Part shown: positions 7,987-14,238 of the stretch, in pieces
Position numbering within the stretch: position 1 is the stretch's first letter
Layout: each line of letters begins with the position of its first letter
DNA from: an uncultured Clostridia bacterium
GTDB taxonomy: Bacteria > Bacillota > Clostridia > Lachnospirales > CAG-274
Direction of reading: 5' to 3'
Length of the DNA stretch: 14,352 nucleotides
Assembly (NCBI GenBank): GCA_946630405.1
Contig: CAMOYW010000003.1
Coordinates: 1-14,352, forward strand
Notes under the pieces: model-generated
The model's database searches: none
What the model saw: the letters and a program-made list of their open reading frames with translations, nothing else
What the model was told of the DNA's origin: nothing
Translations under genes and position numbers: made by a program

Positions 7987-8016
7987 TTTTACGGCTCTTT
8001 TTACGCTATTTTTACG
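7987..8016. repeat. Three helically spaced TTTTACG repeats upstream of the lon promoter
   Basis: On the plus strand TTTTACG starts at 7987, 7999 and 8010, so copies are 12 and 11 bases apart, about one helical turn. On the transcribed strand they read CGTAAAA and lie just upstream of the -35 box at 7982-7977. Such phased A-tracts could bend DNA or act like an UP element, or be repeated binding sites for an activator. The repeats are visible directly; the function is inferred. Confidence 0.6.
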
Positions 8017-8032
8017 GCACAAAACAAATAAA

Positions 8033-8074
8033 AAAAGAGGCTATCGCACTATGATAAGCGATCAAGCCTCTTTT
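8033..8074 (-). terminator. Intrinsic terminator of the radA-side operon
   Basis: A 10-bp perfect stem (AAAAGAGGCT at 8033-8042 with AGCCTCTTTT at 8065-8074) is extended inward by a 5-bp stem ATCGC/GCGAT after a 2-base bulge, around a 10-base loop. On the minus strand the hairpin is followed by a T-rich tract. The plus-strand side is less T-rich, so it mainly stops transcription arriving from the L,D-transpeptidase gene and insulates the lon promoter. Confidence 0.9.
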
Positions 8075-8098
8075 AATCATTTTAATCTCGTTTTCTTT

Positions 8099-8128
8099 AA
8101 GGTATCTCTAAAAAAGGTATCTCTAAAA
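8099..8128. repeat. Two tandem copies of a 15-bp unit
   Basis: The unit AAGGTATCTCTAAAA occurs twice back to back (8099-8113 and 8114-8128) with no mismatch. It forms one end of the candidate inverted-repeat element that extends to 8272, so the duplication may have arisen by slippage at that end or by a second insertion of the same end. Confidence 0.85.
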
Positions 8129-8272
8129 ACCGCTTCAAAGCAGAACGCAGAGAATTTTTCCATAGACGAGGCAAAGACTCGAAAGCATAACAAACAGCTA
8201 TGTTGAGCAACTTTAACGACGAATATGAAAAAATATCAAGTTATACAAAGAATGAGCTTTTAAAGGTGCCTT
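8099..8272. mobile_element. Candidate MITE-like element with imperfect terminal inverted repeats
   Basis: The left end AAGGTATCTCTAAAAA (8114-8129, with a tandem copy at 8099) matches the reverse complement of the right end (8272-8257, AAGGCACCTTTAAAAG) at 12 of 16 positions, and all four differences are transitions. The element is 159 bp from the inner copy or 174 bp from the outer, and has no gene of its own. Its right end touches the L,D-transpeptidase stop codon. I see no clear target-site duplication, so it could be an old insertion or chance. A non-autonomous element mobilised by an IS transposase elsewhere is the inference. A plus-strand reading frame of 56 codons starting at 8200 lies partly inside it but has no ribosome binding site. 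Confidence 0.4.
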
Positions 8273-9097
8273 TTATTCTATTATCAGCTTTGCCGTTGTT
8301 TCAAGATAGTTTCCTATCGCATCGGTTGCAAAATATCTCACGGGATACTCTCCCGGTGTCGTTTTGCTGATATTGCAACTTATATCATAGTGTATCTCGT
8401 TGCCTGCTATATCGTAAGCCGTCACCCCGTCTCTTAATACGGAGCTGAGATCCATGGCGGAATCCGCCTTTACTCTTTTGACCGAATTTTTTACCACTAT
8501 TACCACGCTTTCCTTGCTCCAAGGGTTTGCGGGGTCGGGATCTGTAGGATCCCAGTGTGGATATTTTGCACTTGCTCCGAGCTTGATACCCACGGGTTTG
8601 GGAAGCGGATCGTTACCGCTGTTGACAATATCCACCTGTGTACCCGGTGAGCAGTTGTCGTATATCCACTTCGTATCCCGCACGTTAAGTCTGACACAGC
8701 CCGCAGATGCCGCAGTGCCGAGTTTGTTAAACTCTTTCGTTTGCAGGGTAGCCGCATTCTGGGAAGAATAGTATACACTGTGGAAAAGTATGTTGCCGTT
8801 TATTCTCGTCACATACTGTCCGTAAACATTGCCAAAAAGGGGATGCCACCTGTATTTGTCACTCGTTTTGAATGAACCCGAGGGAGTTGCGTTATTGGCT
8901 CCCACCGAGCAAAGCATCGCCTTAAAAGGCTCGTAATTTCCGTTTACCTTTTTATATACTGTAACACAATTTGTGGATTTATTGACCACTATTTTATAGC
9001 TTTCTTCAGCCGAAACGCAGACGGAAAGTGTTGCGATACCTATAAGCACGGCAAGCAAGCAAAGGACAAGTCTTTTTTTCACTGTCATCAAAAGCAT
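8273..9097 (-). CDS. Secreted L,D-transpeptidase (YkuD domain) with C-terminal Ig-like domain
   Basis: A 274-residue exported enzyme. Residues 1-30 form a signal peptide: a basic start (KKR at 7-9), a hydrophobic core, and probable cleavage after VSA at 30. The YkuD catalytic domain covers about 33-158, with the histidine in FHSVYY (H106) and the motif SAGCVRL (131-137) holding the nucleophile cysteine C134. Such enzymes make 3-3 peptidoglycan cross-links or attach proteins to the wall. A proline- and Asp-rich linker (about 160-193) leads to an Ig-like domain of DUF5011 type (about 198-274, with AYDIAGNE and YFATDAIGN). The ATG overlaps the wecA stop by one base (TGATG), so translation is probably coupled; a GTG one codon earlier is an alternative. 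It is the last gene before the terminator at 8033-8074. Confidence 0.93.
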   Translation of the reverse strand: MLLMTVKKRLVLCLLAVLIGIATLSVCVSAEESYKIVVNKSTNCVTVYKKVNGNYEPFKAMLCSVGANNATPSGSFKTSDKYRWHPLFGNVYGQYVTRINGNILFHSVYYSSQNAATLQTKEFNKLGTAASAGCVRLNVRDTKWIYDNCSPGTQVDIVNSGNDPLPKPVGIKLGASAKYPHWDPTDPDPANPWSKESVVIVVKNSVKRVKADSAMDLSSVLRDGVTAYDIAGNEIHYDISCNISKTTPGEYPVRYFATDAIGNYLETTAKLIIE

Positions 9098-10119
9098 CAC
9101 ACTCGCTTTCTGTATATCAAAAGTATAATAATCAAAATCAAGAAAAATATCAGCACAGCCACGGTAGCTCTTATATCTTGAAGTGCGATTATGACCGCTA
9201 TCAGCGAGCTTCCTATGCTGAGCAGATAAAGTATTATAACCGCCTGCTTACTTGAATAGCCCATATCCACAAGCCTGTGGTGCATGTGTCCTCTGTCGGG
9301 GCTCATAATGGGCTTATGGTTAATCGCACGCCTTATCATTGCAAATGCGGTATCAAGTATGGGAAGTGCCATAGCAAGCACCGAAAGAAGTATGGACAAA
9401 AGAGCATAGCTTTTGAACACACCTATACACGAGCAGACCGCAAGCACATAACCCAAAAAGGTCGAGCCCGTATCTCCCATATATATTTCGGCAGGCGCAA
9501 AATTTCGAGGTAAAAATCCGAGAGCCGCCCCCGCAAGAGCGACCGTAAGTATAGTCGCAAGGGTCGAGCCGCTCATTATACAAAGTATGGCAAGGCAAGT
9601 ACTTGCTATACTTGTAACGCCCGCAGCCAAGCCGTCAAGCCCGTCTATAAGGTTTACGGCATTGATAAGTCCCACTATCCAAAAAAGGGTGATAATGCCC
9701 GAAAACTGCTTTAAATATTGCCACATGGGCCACATTATAAAATTAAGCCTCGTACCCGTAAGCACAACTATAAGGGCAACTATTATCTGCATAAAGAGCT
9801 TGAACTTTGCGCTAAGCTCGTACATATCGTCAAATATGCCCACCGTTACAATAATAACGGCACCTATGGCAAAGCCGAGAAACTGCTTTGTGTGAAGCTC
9901 TTTTACAAAAAGAGCCATTATGCACATGGAGCATATAAAGCCCAAGAAAATGGCAAGGCCTCCGCACAGAGGCACAGGCTCATTGTTCATTCCTCTCGCT
10001 CTGGGGTAATCTATCGCCCCTATCCTGTAAGCCATAGCCTTTGCGTAGGGCGTGGCAACAAGAGACACGGAGAAGGCAATGGCAAAGCAAGCTATATACA
10101 GCAACCATTCCTGACTCAT
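9097..10119 (-). CDS. Undecaprenyl-phosphate sugar-1-phosphate transferase (WecA/TagO family)
   Basis: A 340-residue polytopic membrane protein with about ten to eleven hydrophobic segments, of the MraY/WecA/TagO family. It transfers a sugar-1-phosphate, usually GlcNAc-1-P from UDP-GlcNAc, to undecaprenyl phosphate, which starts teichoic acid or other surface polymer synthesis. Key motifs are intact: FDDMYEL with D97 and D98, NAVNLIDGLDG (153-163), MGDTGS (214-219) and the cytoplasmic PDRGHMHHRL loop (274-283), whose histidines favour WecA/TagO over MraY. The ATG at 10119 was chosen because AAGGAG lies six bases upstream and the protein then begins at its first membrane segment; an earlier in-frame start would run into upp. 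It lies 22 bases after upp and overlaps the next gene by one base. Confidence 0.92.
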   Translation of the reverse strand: MSQEWLLYIACFAIAFSVSLVATPYAKAMAYRIGAIDYPRARGMNNEPVPLCGGLAIFLGFICSMCIMALFVKELHTKQFLGFAIGAVIIVTVGIFDDMYELSAKFKLFMQIIVALIVVLTGTRLNFIMWPMWQYLKQFSGIITLFWIVGLINAVNLIDGLDGLAAGVTSIASTCLAILCIMSGSTLATILTVALAGAALGFLPRNFAPAEIYMGDTGSTFLGYVLAVCSCIGVFKSYALLSILLSVLAMALPILDTAFAMIRRAINHKPIMSPDRGHMHHRLVDMGYSSKQAVIILYLLSIGSSLIAVIIALQDIRATVAVLIFFLILIIILLIYRKRV

Positions 10120-10125
10120 AATCCA

Positions 10126-10131
10126 CTCCTT
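10126..10131 (-). promoter_or_regulatory. Ribosome binding site that fixes the wecA start
   Basis: AAGGAG on the minus strand lies six bases before the ATG at 10119-10117, in the 22-base gap after upp. It supports this start over a longer in-frame reading that would begin at 10173 inside upp. Confidence 0.85.
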
Positions 10132-10141
10132 AAGCCGCTTT

Positions 10142-10768
10142 TCATTTCGTACCGAACATCCTGTCTCCCGCATCGCCGAGACCCGGAATAATATAACCGT
10201 CCTCGCTTACAGTCCTGTCAAGTGAAGCGGCATATATATCCACATCGGGATGCTCCTTGGAAAGTTTTTCCACCCCTTGTGAGGTGCATATAAGGCAAAG
10301 GTACTTTATGTTCTTAAATCCTCTTTCTTTAAGGAAGGTAAGAGCAGCACTTGCCGTTCCACCCGTAGCACTCATGGGTTCAAGCAAAAATATCTCTATA
10401 TCGTCGCTTGCCTGAGGAAGCTTGCAATAGTACTCTATGGGCATAAAAGTATTGGGATCTCTGTACAAGCCGATATGCCCTATTTTGGCATTCGGCGCAA
10501 GATTCAAGATACCGTCCGTCATACCTATACCCGCACGAAGTACGGGCACTACCGCTATATCTTTTGAAAGAGTTTTACACTCAGCCTCTCCCATAGGTGT
10601 TTCCACCTTGGTATCGGTAAGCTCCATATCCTTTGTCGCCTCGTAAAAAAGCAGTGCGGATATCTCGCTTACAAGCTCGCGGAACTCTTTTTTGTTTGTG
10701 TTTTTATCTCTGAGAAGCGTCAACTTGCTTTGCGCAAGCGGATGATCCAATATAACAAGCTCGCTCAT
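10142..10768 (-). CDS. upp: Uracil phosphoribosyltransferase
   Basis: A 208-residue protein, the usual length for the enzyme that makes UMP from uracil and PRPP in pyrimidine salvage. Diagnostic segments are VVPVLRAGIGMTDGI (73-87), GLYRDP (100-105), the PRPP loop LEPMSATGGTASA (129-141) and the C-terminal uracil-binding YIIPGLGDAGDRMFGTK (192-208). The acidic residue before the loop proline is Glu130 and residue 133 is Ser, where DPMLATGGS is the familiar form; I expect activity to be kept. The ATG at 10768 has AGGAG eight bases upstream, formed by the last codons of rpiB. It lies four bases after rpiB. No PyrR-type attenuator is seen, in line with constitutive operon expression. Confidence 0.97.
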   Translation of the reverse strand: MSELVILDHPLAQSKLTLLRDKNTNKKEFRELVSEISALLFYEATKDMELTDTKVETPMGEAECKTLSKDIAVVPVLRAGIGMTDGILNLAPNAKIGHIGLYRDPNTFMPIEYYCKLPQASDDIEIFLLEPMSATGGTASAALTFLKERGFKNIKYLCLICTSQGVEKLSKEHPDVDIYAASLDRTVSEDGYIIPGLGDAGDRMFGTK

Positions 10769-10772
10769 AATA

Positions 10773-11201
10773 TCACTCCTCTATCTGAGAAATCCTTCTG
10801 ATATGTCTTTCATCATTTGAAAAAGGTGTTTCAAGAAATGCCTTTACCACTTCAAGTGCGGGACCCGCTCCGATAACTCTGCCTCCCATTGCAAGCACAT
10901 TGGCATCGTTATGCTCTCTTGTTGCTTTTGCGGAAAACACATCGTGACAAAGGGCACATCTTATCCCCTTAACTTTGTTGGCACTTATGGATATACCTAT
11001 ACCCGTTCCGCATACAAGTATTCCCTTCTCACACTCTCCGCTTGCCACCGCTCTTGCAACAGCCTTCCCGTAAACGGGATAATCCACGGAATCGGAAGTG
11101 TATGTACCGAAATCCTTATATTCTATATTGTTCTTTTTAAGATAATCTATTATCGTATTTTTAAGTTCAAGACCGCCGTGATCACAGCCCAAAGCAATCA
11201 T
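10773..11201 (-). CDS. rpiB: Ribose-5-phosphate isomerase B
   Basis: A 142-residue RpiB/LacAB family protein that interconverts ribulose 5-phosphate and ribose 5-phosphate in the pentose phosphate pathway. The N-terminal IALGCDHGGLELK (2-14), the catalytic LVCGTGIGISISANK (62-76, with C64 as the general base) and the REHNDANVLAMGGR segment (95-108) are all family hallmarks. Cysteine at position 64 marks it as RpiB rather than the galactose-6-phosphate isomerase subunits. The ATG lies two bases after the tsaC stop, with an AGAGG site inside the end of tsaC, and its own end forms the upp ribosome binding site. The product would supply ribose 5-phosphate for the PRPP that the next gene, upp, uses. 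Confidence 0.96.
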   Translation of the reverse strand: MIALGCDHGGLELKNTIIDYLKKNNIEYKDFGTYTSDSVDYPVYGKAVARAVASGECEKGILVCGTGIGISISANKVKGIRCALCHDVFSAKATREHNDANVLAMGGRVIGAGPALEVVKAFLETPFSNDERHIRRISQIEE

Positions 11202-11203
11202 AT

Positions 11204-12250
11204 CTAAACCTCTATAATGTTATAGCCCGCCGCTTTTTTCAATCTGTTCATAATGGCAAGCCCTATTCCTTTTTCTTCAAAACCTTCGGCAAGTACATAA
11301 TCATAGCCCAAATAATCGCATTTGCGAAGCATTTTGAATATGTTGGCGGCAATACTTTCGGGTTCCGATATCGTACCTACAAACAGTACATTAAAGCCCT
11401 CATAAAGGGCTTTATTTTCTTCAACCGCAAGTATACCTACATTTTTGCCGTCTTTAACAGCCGAATTCGCAAGTTCCGTAATTTTTTGAACTTTGCCTTC
11501 GCCTCTTACTATGGTGACCTCAGCATTGGGAGAATAATGTGTGTATTTCATCCCGGGTGCCTTGGGTCTTTCGCCCTCGTTAAGCTTTCCGAGCACCGCC
11601 TTATCTATGGCGACCTCGCCTACAGCCTCCCTGAGCTCCTCTACCGTAACGGAACCGGGGCGAAGCAAACACGGCACTTCCCCGCTCACATCAACGATAG
11701 TGCTTTCAAGCCCGAATTCACAAGCTCCGCCGTCTATAATGGCATCTATCCTTCCGCCTAAATCGTATTCCACATGGCTCGCTCTTGTGGGGCTGGGTTT
11801 ACCCGATGTGTTGGCACTCGGTGCCGCTATCGGCACGCCGCTTTCTTTTATAAGAAGCCTTGCCACCCTGTTTTCGGGGAAACGCACCGCCACGGTATCA
11901 AGCCCGCCCGTCACCGCATCGGGCACTATATCCTTCTTTTTAAATATAAGAGTCATGGGACCCGGCCAAAAGTCGGAAATAAGAAGCTTTGCCTTTTCGG
12001 ATATGTCTTTGGCAAGATCTGAAAGCTCCGAAAGCTCCGAAATATGAAGTATGAGGGGATTATCGGATGGTCTCCCCTTTGCCTCATATATCCCTTTACA
12101 AGCTTCTGCATCAAGCCCGTTTGCTCCGAGCCCGTATACCGTCTCGGTCGGAAATGCCACAAGTCCGCCGTTTTTTATTATATCCGCACATCTGCGAATA
12201 ACCGACATATCGGGCTTTTGACCGTCTACGGCAAATATTTCGGTTTTCAC
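11204..12250 (-). CDS. L-threonylcarbamoyladenylate synthase (Sua5/YwlC type)
   Basis: A 348-residue Sua5-type enzyme that makes threonylcarbamoyl-AMP from threonine, bicarbonate and ATP, the first step of tRNA t6A modification. The YrdC-like domain (about 15-200) shows FPTETVYGLG (33-42), KGRPSDNPL (58-66), PSANTSG (144-150) and the STIVD strand (183-187). The connecting APGMKYTHYSP segment (231-241) and the C-terminal Sua5 Rossmann domain (about 244-348) are present, so it is the long form, not the short TsaC form. The start is GTG at 12250 with an AGGTGATC site upstream, eleven bases beyond the SEC-C gene stop. Neighbouring rpiB and upp are its usual companions in Firmicutes. Confidence 0.96.
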   Translation of the reverse strand: MKTEIFAVDGQKPDMSVIRRCADIIKNGGLVAFPTETVYGLGANGLDAEACKGIYEAKGRPSDNPLILHISELSELSDLAKDISEKAKLLISDFWPGPMTLIFKKKDIVPDAVTGGLDTVAVRFPENRVARLLIKESGVPIAAPSANTSGKPSPTRASHVEYDLGGRIDAIIDGGACEFGLESTIVDVSGEVPCLLRPGSVTVEELREAVGEVAIDKAVLGKLNEGERPKAPGMKYTHYSPNAEVTIVRGEGKVQKITELANSAVKDGKNVGILAVEENKALYEGFNVLFVGTISEPESIAANIFKMLRKCDYLGYDYVLAEGFEEKGIGLAIMNRLKKAAGYNIIEV

Positions 12251-12261
12251 CTGATCACCTT

Positions 12262-12765
12262 TTATAAGTTAGCACCACAGCACTTTTTGTATTTCTTTCC
12301 GCTTCCGCAAGGGCAAGGGTCATTTCTTCCGACCTTAGCCTCTTTATTTACGATCGTCGTGGAACGCTTCTGCTCCTTGTAAAGCTCATCAAGCTTTTCC
12401 TGAGAGAAGATCATCTTCCACTGAGGAAGGGAATAAAGATGGTCTGCCTTATACTCTACCATCTTTCTGTAAAGCTTTTCAAAATCTATCTTAATGTCTA
12501 TCTCGGTATCTGATTCAAGCTCTTCAAGCTTGTACATGGGGTCTTGCGTTTCGTTTATGCCGTCCACAAAGCCCACGATCTGGTTTTCGGGCATATCGTA
12601 GCGCTCTGCAAGCTCCTTTACCGTGCCTTTAAGCTCTGTAAGTTTATTGATGAGGATATCCTCATATATTTTCTGTTCTTTGGGAAGATACTCGTCCCAA
12701 AGCTGATTGTTTACCTGTCCGTTTCTGAAATAAGCAGAAGATATCCACTGCTCGTATAAAGTCAT
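12262..12765 (-). CDS. SEC-C motif zinc-binding protein, function unknown
   Basis: A 167-residue soluble protein. The last 22 residues form a SEC-C motif (VGRNDPCPCGSGKKYKKCCG, about 145-164), the metal-binding tail also found on SecA, with cysteines at 151, 153, 162 and 163 that could bind one zinc. The first 140 residues are mostly helical and charged and match no domain I recognise. The start at 12765 was chosen because GGAGG lies seven bases upstream; an ATG two codons earlier would sit only one base from the same site. It has its own promoter (12819-12847) and leads the tsaC-rpiB-upp-wecA run. In SecA the motif contacts SecB and ribosomes, so a role near translation or protein export is a guess. 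Confidence 0.87.
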   Translation of the reverse strand: MTLYEQWISSAYFRNGQVNNQLWDEYLPKEQKIYEDILINKLTELKGTVKELAERYDMPENQIVGFVDGINETQDPMYKLEELESDTEIDIKIDFEKLYRKMVEYKADHLYSLPQWKMIFSQEKLDELYKEQKRSTTIVNKEAKVGRNDPCPCGSGKKYKKCCGANL

Positions 12766-12772
12766 TTTCATT

Positions 12773-12777
12773 CCTCC
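12773..12777 (-). promoter_or_regulatory. Ribosome binding site that decides the SEC-C gene start
   Basis: GGAGG on the minus strand is one base from an upstream ATG (12771-12769) and seven bases from a second ATG (12765-12763). Only the second spacing suits initiation, so the shorter protein is called. Confidence 0.8.
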
Positions 12778-12791
12778 AAATTATAGAATAC

Positions 12792-12809
12792 TACTCTTAA
12801 CGCAGAGTA
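12792..12809 (-). promoter_or_regulatory. Short hairpin at the 5' end of the SEC-C transcript
   Basis: TACTCT and AGAGTA form a perfect 6-bp stem with a 6-base loop. It falls just after the expected transcription start (about 12812) and before the ribosome binding site, so it would be near the 5' end of the mRNA, where such hairpins can slow decay. The stem is short and AT-rich, so this may be chance. Confidence 0.4.
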
Positions 12810-12818
12810 TCACCCTTT

Positions 12819-12847
12819 ATTTTACACCAAATGGCGGTATTTGTCTA
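12819..12847 (-). promoter_or_regulatory. Sigma-A-type promoter for the SEC-C-tsaC-rpiB-upp-wecA-ldt operon
   Basis: On the minus strand a TAGACA -35 box (12847-12842) and a TAAAAT -10 box (12824-12819) are 17 bases apart, five of six matches each. It sits in the 104-base gap between radA and the SEC-C gene. No terminator is visible after radA, so read-through from radA could also feed this operon. Confidence 0.75.
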
Positions 12848-12869
12848 TATTATATTTCTAACAATTTTA

Positions 12870-14237
12870 TTACGCATTGCCCAAACATGCGCTCAAAAGC
12901 TCTCTGACATTGCTTACCCCTATCACATCCATCTGCTTGACGGCAAGCTTTGCTTCTTTTACATTTGCCTTTGGCATTACGCAACGTGTAAAGCCGAGCT
13001 TTTCGGCTTCCGAGGCTCTTTTGGAGGCAAGGGACACTGCCCTTATCTCTCCCGCAAGCCCTATTTCCCCAAATACCACCGTACCGTCGGGCACGGGTTT
13101 ATCTTTTAGGCTTGAAGCGAGCGCAACCATAACAGCCGCATCGAGGGAAGGCTCCGAAAGGCGTATACCACCCGTCAGATTCACATAGCTGTCGTAATTG
13201 GAAAGCTGCATACCGAGCCGCTTTTCAAGCACGGCAATAAGCACTATCACCCTGTTGAAATCCATACCCGTTGCCATTCTTCTGGGTATATTAAAGCTTG
13301 TATAGCTTGTAAGTGCCTGCACTTCCACAAGAAGCGGAGTAGTACCCTCTATACAGCTCGTTATCACCGAGCCGCTCACATTGTGCGGTCTTCCACTGAG
13401 CATATACTCCGAAGGGTTGAGTATCTCCCTCAGCCCCTTGTCTGTCATCTCGAACACGCCTATCTCGTTTGCTCCGTAGCGATTTTTGACAGCACGCAGT
13501 ATTCGATAGCTGGCACGCTTATCTCCTTCAAAGTAAAGCACCGTATCGACCATGTGTTCAAGTATACGGGGACCCGCAATTGCGCCGTCCTTCGTTACAT
13601 GCCCTACTATAATTACGGATATCCCCTTGCCCTTGCCTATGTGCATAAGCTTTGAGGTCGCCTCTCTCACCTGAGATACGGAACCCGGTGCGGAAGATAT
13701 CTCGTCTATAAACATGGTCTGTATGGAGTCGATTATAACGTAATCGGGCTCTTCGCTCGCAATAATGTTTTCTATGACCGCAAGGTTTGTTTCCGAAAGC
13801 AGTTTCAAAGACTCCGCGGATATTTCGAGCCTGTCCGCACGCATTTTTATCTGCTCGGTACTTTCTTCGCCCGATACGTACAGTATGCTCTTTCCCTCTT
13901 CGCTGAGTTTTGAACAAATTTGAAGTATCAGCGTGGATTTGCCTATACCGGGGTCTCCGCCCACAAGGGTAAGAGAACCCTGCACAAATCCGCCTCCGAG
14001 CACTCTGTCAAGCTCTCCGAGCCCCGTAAGCGCCCTTTGATATGCAAGAGGAGCTATCTGCGAAAGCTTCATAGGTTTTGATGTGCCGTAACTTGCCGAA
14101 TGAGAAGGCTTCAAGCTTTTTTGCTCTATTTCCTCATCAAAGGTGGCAAAACTGCCACATTCGGGGCATTTCCCGAGCCATTTGCCCGTAGTGTAGCCGC
14201 ACTCTCTGCATACATACTTTGTTTTGACCTTCGCCAT
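12870..14237 (-). CDS. radA: DNA repair protein RadA (Sms), Lon-like domain ATPase
   Basis: A 455-residue RadA, the RecA-related ATPase that drives branch migration in recombination and DNA repair. Residues 1-30 hold the four-cysteine zinc finger (C10, C13, C24, C27). Walker A is GGDPGIGKS (93-101), Walker B is YVIID (166-170), and the RadA-specific motif is KNRYG (251-255), a conservative change from the usual KNRFG. The C-terminal Lon-protease-like domain (about 285-455) includes NLTGGIRLSEPSLDAAV but lacks a catalytic serine, as is normal for RadA. The ATG at 14237 gives the family-typical start MAKVKTKYVC; a TTG three codons upstream is less likely. It lies one base beyond the preceding stop codon, so it is probably coupled to that gene. 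Confidence 0.97.
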   Translation of the reverse strand: MAKVKTKYVCRECGYTTGKWLGKCPECGSFATFDEEIEQKSLKPSHSASYGTSKPMKLSQIAPLAYQRALTGLGELDRVLGGGFVQGSLTLVGGDPGIGKSTLILQICSKLSEEGKSILYVSGEESTEQIKMRADRLEISAESLKLLSETNLAVIENIIASEEPDYVIIDSIQTMFIDEISSAPGSVSQVREATSKLMHIGKGKGISVIIVGHVTKDGAIAGPRILEHMVDTVLYFEGDKRASYRILRAVKNRYGANEIGVFEMTDKGLREILNPSEYMLSGRPHNVSGSVITSCIEGTTPLLVEVQALTSYTSFNIPRRMATGMDFNRVIVLIAVLEKRLGMQLSNYDSYVNLTGGIRLSEPSLDAAVMVALASSLKDKPVPDGTVVFGEIGLAGEIRAVSLASKRASEAEKLGFTRCVMPKANVKEAKLAVKQMDVIGVSNVRELLSACLGNA

Positions 14238-14238
14238 T

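Noticed and set aside
7967..8206. Plus-strand frame of 79 codons across the lon promoter, terminator and repeat region
   Set aside because: Its sequence is made of the terminator hairpin and the tandem 15-mer (repeated VSLK), it has no ribosome binding site, and it overlaps well-supported regulatory sites.
8200..8370. Plus-strand reading frame of 56 codons starting in the candidate mobile element
   Set aside because: It has no ribosome binding site and its second half is antisense to the end of the L,D-transpeptidase gene; the protein-like first half may be a relic but cannot be supported as a gene.
11392..11418. 9-bp stem (TAAAGCCCT/AGGGCTTTA) followed by a T-rich run on the plus strand, like an intrinsic terminator
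   Set aside because: It is within tsaC and faces the plus strand, where no gene is present; the codons for Lys-Ala-Leu-Tyr-Glu-Gly-Phe account for it.
12650..12665. 16-bp perfect palindrome ATGAGGATATCCTCAT
   Set aside because: It lies inside the SEC-C coding sequence and is explained by the codons for Glu-Asp-Ile-Leu-Ile; a single copy away from any promoter is most likely chance.
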